A stretch of DNA of 64,000 nucleotides. Source: Aquimarina sp. AU58 (GTDB taxonomy: Bacteria; Bacteroidota; Bacteroidia; Flavobacteriales; Flavobacteriaceae). The stretch's first letter is position 1, and every line of letters starts with the position of its first letter. A model generated the notes under the pieces. That model searched no databases. It saw nothing but the letters and a program-made list of their open reading frames with translations, and had not been told where the DNA came from. The position numbers and the translations under genes are program-made. Positions 8,900-16,972 of the stretch are shown in pieces. The stretch is from assembly GCF_900312745.1 (NCBI RefSeq), contig NZ_OMPD01000014.1:3100001-3164000 (forward strand), written 5' to 3'.

Positions 8900-8987
8900 T
8901 TATATTATTATTTAAAGCATACTTTTCAAGTTCTTCAATAGTTGGAATTTTAATGCTTTGTTTTACGGTATCTAAATCTAGTGGTTG
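8895..8987 (-). pseudogene. Internally deleted remnant of a 138-residue-type gene
   Basis: On the minus strand this reads LDLDTVKQSIKI joined directly to PTIEELEKYAL, then a stop at 8895-8897 inside repeat copy C. The intact gene at 175-591 has IDLDTTQRSIKI and, much later, NTIPELSKFAL. So this is a paralogue that lost its 5' end and its middle, with its 3' end replaced by the repeat. Confidence 0.75.
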
Positions 8988-9128
8988 TTAAGTATATTTG
9001 ATGAGTTCTTAATCTTTAAAATCTCACATCTCAATTTTTGATACAGGTTAAATAATATCTAATTTTATTTATTCCCAATACGGATTTTAATTCAGCCTGC
9101 TTTGACTTATATTTAAACGAATACTAAT

Positions 9129-11588
9129 ATGAATACAAACGAACAATGTAAATTGCTATATGAAAAAGGAATAAAGTTTATAGAAAAAAAGCAATTTAAA
9201 GAAGCAATTGAATCTTTCACCCTTGCAGAAAAAAATAGCCCTCAAGGTTATCCGGAAGCCTCATTTCAAAAAGGGTATATTTATCTTTTTACGAATCAAT
9301 TTGAGAATGCCATTATTTCATTTACAAATGCCGAAAATTACTCCATTAGTGGCTCTTATCCTTCAGCCTCACATAACAAAGGCTTGGCATATAAAAAGTT
9401 GGGGCAAATTGGAAGCAGTCTAAAATCATTTGCAAAAGCTGTTAATGACTCACCAAATGGATTTCCAGAAGCATCTTGTGAAATGGGAGCCATATATTAT
9501 GAATCGAAACTATATAAAGAGGCGGTGAATGCATATAAAAAGGCATTATCTGACTCTCAAAATGACTACCCAGTTGCTTCTAATAATTTAGGGCTTACTT
9601 ATGATAACCTTGGGGATTATGAGAAAGCTCTTGAATTTCTAACACAGAGTGAGAATAGTCCAACAGAATGTTATCCACATGCCTCCTATAATAAAGGGCT
9701 TATTTACAAAAAAATGGGTAAAATGCAAAGTAGCTTAGCATCATTTAATAAGGCGGACAATGATTCACCAAATGGTTATCCATTGGCAACTCTGAATATG
9801 GGAAACATATATTGGGAATCAGGCAATCTTGAATTGGCTTTAAAGGCATTTAATAAATCAGAATTAGATTCTCCTAACGGTTATCCAGATGCATCTAATA
9901 ATAAGGGGCTTATTTATCATAGGTTAGGGCTTTTACATAAAGCTCTGGAATCATTTACAAAAGCCGACGAGGGTCGCAGTGAAGGTTATCCTGATGCGGC
10001 ATTGTATATAGGATTAATTTACAAGGAACTTGGGGATCTTGAAAGAGCGCTTCGATTTTATACAAAAGCCGAAAATGATTCGGAAAATGGGCATCCTCAT
10101 TCCTCATTCAACAAAGGGGTAACTTACTTATCGTTGAGACAGATGAATAACGCTCTCAAATCATTTTCCAAGGCTGAAAAGGATTCACCCAAAGGCTATC
10201 CACTAGCCTCATTCGACAAAGGAAGGATTTATTTTACTTACGAGGACCTTGAAAATTCAATTAATAGTTTCCAGAAGTCCATACAAGACTCAAAAGATAA
10301 TATCTATCCAAAAAGTCAAATGTGGCTTTCAAGATGTTTCTTTCAACAAGAAAAAAAGGATTTGGCTAAAGAGCACGCCTATTTGGCCTTGAAACAAGAT
10401 AATAGAGATAGTGTAATTATAGAATATATCAATTTTCGATATTCAGATCAAAACTCCAAAGATATTTATGCTTCACGATTAAAGTATCTGGATACAGTAT
10501 TCATAAATTATGTATTAAATGTTAATTTTGATAATTTTAAAACTGACAGCAGGTTATATGAAAAGTTGATTCGAAAAATTGGAATCCAAGAGAACAATTT
10601 TGAAACTTTTCACAAGATATTAAGAGAAAAAGAAATTGTTCTTCCGGTAGATATTAGTCACAAAGAACGGCTTCGTCTATCATACTTAATTTATTTCTTG
10701 AATGGAGATTATCACAACGCTTTCTACCTACTGGATAAAGACATAGATAATCATTACGGACATGAAAATATTGATCATTATTTTTATTTTATAACAGCTT
10801 ACCTCATTGGAGAACCTGTCAATGAACTTAGTTATTTCTTGAATTGGTCAATTGACTCGAAAGATGAAATTGATGAAGAGTTATTAGAGTGGTCAAACAA
10901 AGTTCGTTATGCAATTGAAAACAGAAATTATATTGATCCTTATCTTTTAAACATTCCTTTACAAAACAAAATCATTAGCAATAAATGGTTGTCAAACAAC
11001 ACATATCATCCTTGGATAAAAACTGCCTTGGAAACAATAAATAATCCAAATATTACCTATACACTGCCAATAACCGAAAATGAACTAATAGGTCTCCTTC
11101 CCCAATTTTTAAAGAGGTTTGATCGTAACTGGGAATCTGAGACTGTACAAACCGAGCAAAAATTCAGAACCATTATTAAACTAGTGGTTAATGCCAAAAA
11201 CCAAGATGATTTCAGAGATATCATTTTAGCAATAAGAGAGGGTATCAAACTTGGAATACCATATTTAAAATTGCTTATTAAGTTGATGGATATGACCAGG
11301 CTAGAAAAAAACCTAACAATCAGAAAAAACATAATTTTATTACAAAGCGCTGTACTCGTATCTGAACGTTTCGAAAACAAAAAGGAAATGCCTATTAAGG
11401 AAAGACTGGTTATTGAAACGGTTAAATCCTTAGCTATTGACGGTTCCTTACTTTTGCTGGATATTTCAGTATTTGGAATCGGTACTGCTATTTCCACAAT
11501 TTTGGCTATATCGGACCATATAAAGGGTAACAACCGAAAGGAAAGGGTTGAATCCGTTTTTAGTCAGATGTCTTCAGATATAGTATGA
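9129..11588 (+). CDS. Large TPR-array protein with a C-terminal effector-like domain
   Basis: An 819-residue protein with no signal peptide. Residues about 5-420 are eleven TPR-like units of 35-36 residues, each carrying the unusual turn DSPNGYPxAS followed by NKGLIYxxLGxxxxALxSFxKA; the turn is nearly invariant from unit to unit. Residues 430-820 are unrelated helical sequence ending in a hydrophobic stretch (about 770-795, LAIDGSLLLLDISVFGIGTAISTIL) that could be a membrane segment, then a charged tail. Array plus hydrophobic end resembles a sensor coupled to a membrane effector, but no effector family is recognised. It lies between repeat copies C and D. Confidence 0.75.
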   Translation: MNTNEQCKLLYEKGIKFIEKKQFKEAIESFTLAEKNSPQGYPEASFQKGYIYLFTNQFENAIISFTNAENYSISGSYPSASHNKGLAYKKLGQIGSSLKSFAKAVNDSPNGFPEASCEMGAIYYESKLYKEAVNAYKKALSDSQNDYPVASNNLGLTYDNLGDYEKALEFLTQSENSPTECYPHASYNKGLIYKKMGKMQSSLASFNKADNDSPNGYPLATLNMGNIYWESGNLELALKAFNKSELDSPNGYPDASNNKGLIYHRLGLLHKALESFTKADEGRSEGYPDAALYIGLIYKELGDLERALRFYTKAENDSENGHPHSSFNKGVTYLSLRQMNNALKSFSKAEKDSPKGYPLASFDKGRIYFTYEDLENSINSFQKSIQDSKDNIYPKSQMWLSRCFFQQEKKDLAKEHAYLALKQDNRDSVIIEYINFRYSDQNSKDIYASRLKYLDTVFINYVLNVNFDNFKTDSRLYEKLIRKIGIQENNFETFHKILREKEIVLPVDISHKERLRLSYLIYFLNGDYHNAFYLLDKDIDNHYGHENIDHYFYFITAYLIGEPVNELSYFLNWSIDSKDEIDEELLEWSNKVRYAIENRNYIDPYLLNIPLQNKIISNKWLSNNTYHPWIKTALETINNPNITYTLPITENELIGLLPQFLKRFDRNWESETVQTEQKFRTIIKLVVNAKNQDDFRDIILAIREGIKLGIPYLKLLIKLMDMTRLEKNLTIRKNIILLQSAVLVSERFENKKEMPIKERLVIETVKSLAIDGSLLLLDISVFGIGTAISTILAISDHIKGNNRKERVESVFSQMSSDIV

Positions 11589-11595
11589 ATTAATA

Positions 11596-11841
11596 ATGTA
11601 CATATATCTAAATCGTTTACTAACCAATTACGGATCTCGATATAAATTAAGAAGTTATCTGAATTTTGGTGTTCATCATTATGATAATGGTGAATATGAA
11701 AAAGCTTTGGAATACTATAATAAAGCAAAAGAACTTGATGATAAAACTTATTTGCTAGATGAGTATATAGAAAAGGCAAAGAGGAAATTAAGTTTGTCTA
11801 TCCCATTCCATACACATTTTGCCTCCACTCTTCTACCCTAG
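11596..11841 (+). pseudogene. TPR fragment whose end is encoded by a repeat
   Basis: Starts 7 bases after the 819-residue gene. Residues 18-67 hold a single TPR-like pair (LNFGVHHYDNGEYEKALEYYNKA). From residue about 69 on (IPFHTHFASTLLP) the frame reads into dispersed repeat copy D. The natural C-terminus has therefore been replaced. It may be a truncated gene, the detached tail of the TPR gene upstream, or a short active protein; truncation seems most likely. Confidence 0.5.
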
Positions 11842-11957
11842 CAGCAAAAGAGTATTCCATTACAGTTGCCAAAGAAACTTGGGATAGGAAAAAAATCTAA
11901 AAAGAAAAGTAGTTATTCATAATAGGTTTTTTCTCCCAAGCAAAGTGACATAACGCC
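11802..11957 (+). repeat. Dispersed repeat, copy D (no hairpin)
   Basis: CCCATTCCATACACATTTTG, core AAGAGTATTCCATTACAGTT, GCCAAAGAAACTT, A-rich middle, CCCAAGCAAAGTGACATAAC end. It separates the TPR genes from the nuclease-peptidase gene on the other strand and overlaps the end of the 11596 reading frame. Confidence 0.85.
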
Positions 11958-12072
11958 ATAAAAAAACTAGCCTTTTAGAATGATTCAAAATTCACGTATT
12001 TGATAATAAGTTTATTTGTATGAATAAAATCGTTCTACAAGCGGGAAAATTAAAATTATTTTATAAGCAGCT

Positions 12073-13812
12073 TCATTCATGAGGAATAGTCTCTAACAGG
12101 TCAGTTTTCTCAAAATAATCCAAGTCAATACTTTTTACAGCTTCCTGTTGAAAAAAAACGTGATTAGCTGCTTTTCTCAAAAGTTCATCTAAAGGTGTTT
12201 TTCGTTGCAATTGTTCCAATACTTTATGTCCCAATAAGGACATAAGTTGTATTGTAATAGGAAGAACATATTCCCCATTATTCTTGTATCCAGTCATAAG
12301 TTCTTTATCAAACTTATCTTCATCCCAATGGGCTAATGCTGTTCCAGGTCCTCCATCTCTTTCTACTTCCATTCTTTTCAAATCACCTAATTTATTTATA
12401 GCCCTTGAGGTGAATTCACCAGTATTTTTATTGAAGAGTTTACCCCAATCTTCCCATCCTATACCTAATGTATGTCCAATCTCATGGATAATGGTTCCAG
12501 CAATATCATTTTCTGTGTAGCTCCCAAGAAATTTCGTATTGAACTCAACAATTCCATATCTAACACCATCTTTTTCATAGGGTTTATAGGCTCGAGCTAT
12601 TGTCCCCCTTAAACTAGTAAAGGTTCCTAAGCGAACTACGATTGATTTTTTTGGTTCAATAAATTGATTCCAAAAATTACACGACGTCCTTGCTCCTTGT
12701 TGAAGTTTCCCATCCATATCAGAAATGATCTTATATGTTATGAAATTGGGTGATTCAGTATTATTGTTTAATTCCTGTGAATCAGGAGAAGTTTCCTTAG
12801 CTTTGATAAGCCACGAAATAGTATGTTGCATAGTTCTCAATTGAATGGACTCTGCTCCTGTAAGGTCTCTATTCAAAGTATTAATACGGTTAGCTTCAGC
12901 AACCAATCCATCAATAAGTTCATTGATTGTTTTTGCCTCTCTTTTTATCTTTTCCAATGATGATTCCGTTGATTCAGCCTTTAGTCGATGTTGCTTGAGA
13001 ATTTGCATCAATCTACTCTCAGATTGAGATTCCTCTTGAGAAACCAATCCTAATGGTATATCCCTGCTCCAAGAATCAAAGAATCTTAAACTAGTAACCT
13101 GCTCAATTTCTTCAAGCGTAGCTGGATAATCTTCTGGACTAGAGTTCCCTGGTGCATTTTGAGGAATCATAAAGCAATCTATATGTGCTTTTGACAGTGT
13201 GTCATAGGGGTATCTATATGGATCCACAGTAATACAGAAGTATGCATCAGGAACAGGTAGATGTTTGCCTTTTCCTCTATAGATCATTTCTGGTTGGTCA
13301 CCAAAAATCGGACCGACAATAGCCCAAACATGATCATGTTCCTTAGGCTTGTCTTCTATTTGACGAATTGCATTTTCTAATTTCAACCATACACCACTAT
13401 TAAGTGAAGCATACTGAGGACTCATATTCGACATAAAAAAAGTCTCCATTTGAGCTAATCTACCAAATTGTCTATTAATAACTTCATTAGGGGTCATATG
13501 ACCTACATTAAGTTGTATTCCTCCAATTTTCCCAAAAGTTTTCTTGCCAATACGGAATTTCTTATCAAGTCTTAAATCATTGTAATAATTGATTGGGCGG
13601 TCATATTTCACATCAGCATCGGCATGCGCCACCCGATAAGCCGACCAAGCTGGTTGTAGACGATCTGGTGAGAAACCAACTACATATCCATGATTAATAA
13701 GTATTTGAATTTCCCTGTTTTCATCAGTATTTTGTGGTGCTCCTCTCCAAAGGTGTATATCTACTAAATGGGTAAGGTTCTCACTTTTCGGATGGATTGT
13801 CGTGTTGTCCAT
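12073..13812 (-). CDS. NUC1-type nuclease fused to a leishmanolysin-like metallopeptidase
   Basis: A 579-residue protein without a signal peptide. Residues about 40-215 match the DNA/RNA non-specific endonuclease (NUC1) fold: VGHMTPN with H105, then MxTFFMSNMSPQ (N129) and SLNSGVWLKLE (N138, E146). The usual DRGH has become NVGH, so the general-base His is kept but the preceding Asp-Arg is lost. Residues 265-345 are a helical linker. Residues 360-545 carry a metzincin site: HEIGH (443-447), G450, a delayed third His at 495 and a Met-turn in ELMTGY (M506), as in M8 peptidases. The gene stands alone between repeat copies D and E, next to a caspase-like gene. A self-processing toxin or immune effector is possible; the role is unknown. 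Confidence 0.75.
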   Translation of the reverse strand: MDNTTIHPKSENLTHLVDIHLWRGAPQNTDENREIQILINHGYVVGFSPDRLQPAWSAYRVAHADADVKYDRPINYYNDLRLDKKFRIGKKTFGKIGGIQLNVGHMTPNEVINRQFGRLAQMETFFMSNMSPQYASLNSGVWLKLENAIRQIEDKPKEHDHVWAIVGPIFGDQPEMIYRGKGKHLPVPDAYFCITVDPYRYPYDTLSKAHIDCFMIPQNAPGNSSPEDYPATLEEIEQVTSLRFFDSWSRDIPLGLVSQEESQSESRLMQILKQHRLKAESTESSLEKIKREAKTINELIDGLVAEANRINTLNRDLTGAESIQLRTMQHTISWLIKAKETSPDSQELNNNTESPNFITYKIISDMDGKLQQGARTSCNFWNQFIEPKKSIVVRLGTFTSLRGTIARAYKPYEKDGVRYGIVEFNTKFLGSYTENDIAGTIIHEIGHTLGIGWEDWGKLFNKNTGEFTSRAINKLGDLKRMEVERDGGPGTALAHWDEDKFDKELMTGYKNNGEYVLPITIQLMSLLGHKVLEQLQRKTPLDELLRKAANHVFFQQEAVKSIDLDYFEKTDLLETIPHE

Positions 13813-13907
13813 AGATTGATAAACTTTAATTCATAATTATTGAATAAAACTATATCAAAAATCCTCACCCTACCATACCCATTAAAGAGTATATTTTAGA
13901 GAGAATA

Positions 13908-14052
13908 CCATTCCATACACTTTGCTACCACTTCTCTGCTCTAGCTACAAAAAGAGTATTCCATTACATTATTTTAAGAAACTTTTGGGAAAGGAAAAAA
14001 ATCTAAAAAGAAAGAAGTATATTTAATTATTCATTATAGTACAAAGTGTAGC
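13908..14052 (+). repeat. Dispersed repeat, copy E (no hairpin)
   Basis: CCATTCCATACACTTTGC, core AAAGAGTATTCCATTACATT, AAGAAACTTTTGGGAAAGG, A-rich middle, ending at ACAAAGTGTAGC. It lies between the nuclease-peptidase gene and the caspase-like gene, both on the opposite strand. I see nothing else in 13813-14169. Confidence 0.85.
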
Positions 14053-14169
14053 ATTTTCACCAAACAGGAGAATATACGTTTGTAAACTATAATTCTATAT
14101 TGTATAAAAAGCCCTCAAGCCCTGAGAATTAATTAAAACTTAAAACAGGGTCATGCAAGCGATGTTATA

Positions 14170-14820
14170 TCATACGGCCATCAAAATTGTAGCCGATTTA
14201 TCCCCATATTTCGGATCTCTATTCGGGTGACAAAATGCATCTCTGTTTTCCCTAATAAAAACATGATAATTCCCATTTTGACTACTGTTGTCGATAGCAT
14301 CAATCGCATTTTCGTACTCTATTATGGCCATATTAGCAGCAGCAGAAGCGGTTACGCCATTATTGAGCTCTATTACCAAGGTTTCATCAGGTTGCATAAA
14401 GTGGCTTATAAGATCGTAATCTGGGTCATCCTCGTGCGGTGCTTTAAAATAATCATTATATCCAAAAAATGCCTTGCATCCCTGACTCACCATTTCAGGA
14501 CCCAGTGAATCTCCTGCAAAACAGGCATGGAGATGGACAATTTTGTCATCCAAATAGTTGGCTAAATCATTATCATCTTTATCAAATATTTTGGTATGCC
14601 CATAATCATTGATATAGTCAAAATGGCCATGACCACTAAAGGTGAATAATGCCTCCGCGTGGTTAGTGCAACCATTTTTTATAGCGCTGGCTCGGGCTCC
14701 ATTGGATTCATAAGCAGCAACAACATCTGAATGAATGTTATTATATAGATGTTGTTTTCTATAGTCCCCTATTTGGGTACTATCTTCATCGTTTTTAACG
14801 TCTACGTAGATAATGCTCAT
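14170..14820 (-). CDS. Caspase-like cysteine protease
   Basis: A 216-residue, single-domain protein of the caspase/C14-like fold. The catalytic pair is visible as H64 in LFTFSGHGHFD and C100 in VHLHACFAGDSLG, each at the end of a hydrophobic strand. CKAFFGYND follows, as in bacterial caspase-like proteins. There is no signal peptide, so it should act in the cytoplasm. Its start overlaps the end of a 120-residue gene by 4 bp (ATGA), so the two are made together. Bacterial caspase-like proteases often act as triggered executioners in defence; here a nuclease-peptidase gene is next door and could be a substrate. That link is inference. Confidence 0.8.
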   Translation of the reverse strand: MSIIYVDVKNDEDSTQIGDYRKQHLYNNIHSDVVAAYESNGARASAIKNGCTNHAEALFTFSGHGHFDYINDYGHTKIFDKDDNDLANYLDDKIVHLHACFAGDSLGPEMVSQGCKAFFGYNDYFKAPHEDDPDYDLISHFMQPDETLVIELNNGVTASAAANMAIIEYENAIDAIDNSSQNGNYHVFIRENRDAFCHPNRDPKYGDKSATILMAV

Positions 14821-15179
14821 TCCTCTGAGTTTAGGCGTTGTACCATCAAATCAATTGTTTTGAGTTCTAGTTGTATTAGATATTTTGCATGTTCAGAATC
14901 CTCTTTGATTAATTGAATGGCCTTCTCTCTGTCAACTTTGCCAACATCGGGCAAACGAAAAATACCATAGTTTTTTACATTTTCCAATCGGTTAAGCGCA
15001 AGCTCCTTTTTAGCGACTTCTGAGATGGAATCCGCTTGAAAAGGAAGTATTCTCTCCTTTTGGTTTGAATCATAATCTTCTAGAGTAATTTCATTACCGT
15101 TCTCATCAATCCTTATCACCAAATTCCATTGGTCTTTTGGTATTTTGTTTCTTTCCGGTTTTTTTTTCTGCACTGGCAT
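14817..15179 (-). CDS. Small hypothetical partner of the caspase-like protease
   Basis: A 120-residue protein, basic at its N-terminus (PVQKKKPERNKIPKDQWN), with a strand-rich first half and a helical second half (about 60-118). No known family is visible. It ends 4 bp inside the start of the caspase-like gene, a spacing typical for partners needed in matched amounts, so an inhibitor, adaptor or activator is plausible. The secreted-protein gene upstream ends 15 bp before its start. Confidence 0.65.
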   Translation of the reverse strand: MPVQKKKPERNKIPKDQWNLVIRIDENGNEITLEDYDSNQKERILPFQADSISEVAKKELALNRLENVKNYGIFRLPDVGKVDREKAIQLIKEDSEHAKYLIQLELKTIDLMVQRLNSEE

Positions 15180-15194
15180 ATAAAAGTAATTAGA

Positions 15195-16433
15195 TTAATC
15201 AATTTCATCATTCTTGTAGAAAGGAAATACAAAGTGTTCTTTGGCAGCACTAACCAAAGTTCCTTCGGCATTAAATAGTAATCCGGAAATATGTGCCCCA
15301 CCGCTAAACTTGATATTATTCACCCACCAACTCTTTTTTGTAAAAGCAGTTCCGCTTGCCTCTACTTCAACAATAAGTATAAAGGAATTGGGTTCATTCA
15401 ACTTGGTAACAATGGCTTCGATCTGCATTGATGATGCTAGCAAACTACTTTTGTCCTCCCCAACTTTATACAATCGTTTTGTCAAAGTATCAAAGACAGA
15501 AATTTGTGCTAAAATCTTCTGTAGGCCAGCACTTATCTCATCCAATCTTTCCTTTCTTTTCTTCTTCAATTTTGCATCCTTTTCATCAGCATGTGCTTTT
15601 TTGGCTTCTCCTTCAAGTTTTTTCACCTTTTCGGATAATTCAACAAATTTCGTATGTGTATCTGTAATGTTCTTCCATGCCATGGACAAGTCCCCAGAAT
15701 TTCCGTTGAGTATGACCGGTATATGAACAGGTGAAATTATATTCACCCCACTAAATTTCTTATTTACAGCCTTGAACAAACTTGCCGCTATAGACACTTG
15801 TGAAATTTCATTTTCAGTAACTGTAAAGGATTGATCTACATTAAAAGCCGATTTTAAGGCACCAATAGTTTGAATGAGTGAATACACACCAACTAAAGTT
15901 GCTGTAAAACCAGCTAAATCAATACTTTTTGCATTGGGGTCAAGTGGTATATTGGCAATAGCCTTTAACTTTATGTACTCGCGCTCAAATCTGGTTTTAA
16001 AATCTTTCAAATCTAACTTGAGTTCCTGATAGGCTATTATTTGAGCCTTTATGGTCTCATTGTAAATGATGACATTTTGCAAACTTTTTGAATTGGAACT
16101 TACCACATCGCTTGTAAAAATGGATTGAACCAATTTTTCCATAGTATTATCAACCGCCTTTTGAGCCAATATCTCGTTTTCAATATGGACACCGGTTACC
16201 GAAGTATTTGATTTTACCGGATCCAGAGTCAAAGGCGACTTGAGTCCATCCAACTTTGCTGTCCGTTCTGCTTTTTCATTTTCAGCAATGGTTTTCTTTA
16301 AGTCAGATATCGTTTTTAGCTCTTTTAATGCTTTTACTTCTTCAGAATCAGGGGGTGTGGTATCCGTACTGTCAGTTTGGGCAGTGGTTTTGGCCATGAT
16401 TAAAAAACTTATGATTAATAATATTGTTCTCAT
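15195..16433 (-). CDS. Secreted coiled-coil protein, first gene of the caspase-like operon
   Basis: A 412-residue protein with a Sec signal peptide (residues 1-19, cut after TTAQ), a Thr/Asp-rich start, and long helical segments. Residues 172-198 are hydrophobic (IDLAGFTATLVGVYSLIQTIGALKSAF), and 265-305 form a highly charged coiled coil. The last 80 residues look beta-rich. No family is recognised. Export of this product is at odds with the cytoplasmic look of the two downstream genes, so the operon may span the inner membrane, for example with an envelope sensor and inner effector. That is a hypothesis. Confidence 0.7.
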   Translation of the reverse strand: MRTILLIISFLIMAKTTAQTDSTDTTPPDSEEVKALKELKTISDLKKTIAENEKAERTAKLDGLKSPLTLDPVKSNTSVTGVHIENEILAQKAVDNTMEKLVQSIFTSDVVSSNSKSLQNVIIYNETIKAQIIAYQELKLDLKDFKTRFEREYIKLKAIANIPLDPNAKSIDLAGFTATLVGVYSLIQTIGALKSAFNVDQSFTVTENEISQVSIAASLFKAVNKKFSGVNIISPVHIPVILNGNSGDLSMAWKNITDTHTKFVELSEKVKKLEGEAKKAHADEKDAKLKKKRKERLDEISAGLQKILAQISVFDTLTKRLYKVGEDKSSLLASSMQIEAIVTKLNEPNSFILIVEVEASGTAFTKKSWWVNNIKFSGGAHISGLLFNAEGTLVSAAKEHFVFPFYKNDEID

Positions 16434-16481
16434 ATTAAATAATAGTAAAGGCTAGATATTTGATACTGCATTATCTCATTT

Positions 16482-16529
16482 CAAAATTAGCATTTCTATG
16501 TATTTATTTATATACCCATTATTGGGTAT
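16482..16529 (-). promoter_or_regulatory. Candidate promoter and operator of the caspase-like operon
   Basis: On the minus strand TAATTTTG (16489-16482) matches TAnnTTTG about 50 bp before the first start codon. About 22 bp farther upstream is the palindrome ATACCCA-TTAT-TGGGTAT (16512-16529), overlapping where the -33 region would be. A repressor or activator could bind there. No clear -33 TTG is visible. The stretch 16530-16651 shows nothing more. Confidence 0.35.
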
Positions 16530-16651
16530 TTTTAAACATGCTTGGGGATGAAAAACGTAGGTGTTAAATACTTTGAGGAATCTAAATATAATAAAAAATT
16601 AACAAGAAAGTAATTACGGTTTTCCTTAGTGATTTTAGAATTGTAGTAAAA

Positions 16652-16837
16652 TACCATTTATAAAGAATCTTTTCGTTAGAAAACTTTTAAAATAAACTTT
16701 AGAGGTCATAAACTTTGCTTTTAACCAAAGCAAAGTGATCCTTCGGCAATACTTCGACAAGCAATGTTCCCAGTCACATCAACCCGCAACTTTTTATAAT
16801 TGATTTTATGATCAATTATAAAAACTCGTGTAAAATA
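16652..16837 (+). repeat. Dispersed repeat, copy H (3' half, divergent hairpin)
   Basis: Starts near ATACCATTTATAAAG, then follows copy A through AAACTTT, ACTTTGCTTTTAACCAAAGC, AAAGTGATCCTTCGGCAATA, CTTCGACAAGC and CCAGTCACATC to a hairpin and AACTCGTGTAAAAT. It closes the repeat-bounded part of the island, between the caspase-like operon and the 1481-residue gene. Confidence 0.75.
16791..16824. repeat. Perfect hairpin of copy H with a changed stem
   Basis: Arms TTTTTATAATTGAT (16791-16804) and ATCAATTATAAAAA (16811-16824), loop TTTATG. Compared with copies A and B the stem differs at three positions, and each change is matched on the other arm, so pairing is preserved. It lies downstream of the 1481-residue gene and could end its transcript. 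Confidence 0.85.
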
Positions 16838-16972
16838 TCTCGCAGTGATCCTATTTTACTATAATCGTAGCTGCTGGGGCCATTAAAAATCATTTTAAAG
16901 TGTTTATGATTTAAACCTCAAAGTTTGACACTAGTATCGCATTGGTAAATACCCTGATTTCCCAATTTATTA

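Noticed and set aside
11057..11533. 158-codon minus-strand frame opposite the 819-residue TPR gene
   Set aside because: Antisense shadow of a real gene with no domain or promoter.
6159..16824. Repeat hairpins as simple terminators
   Set aside because: Copy A lies between divergent genes, where no transcript ends, and the stems lack a consistent T-run, so termination alone does not explain them.
5929..16837. Classical integron attC sites
   Set aside because: The array layout is integron-like, but no GTTRRRY/RYYYAAC core pair or integrase gene is visible, so I did not call an integron.
5929..16837. CRISPR array
   Set aside because: Repeats are 60-300 bp, irregularly spaced by whole genes, with no short spacers and no cas genes.
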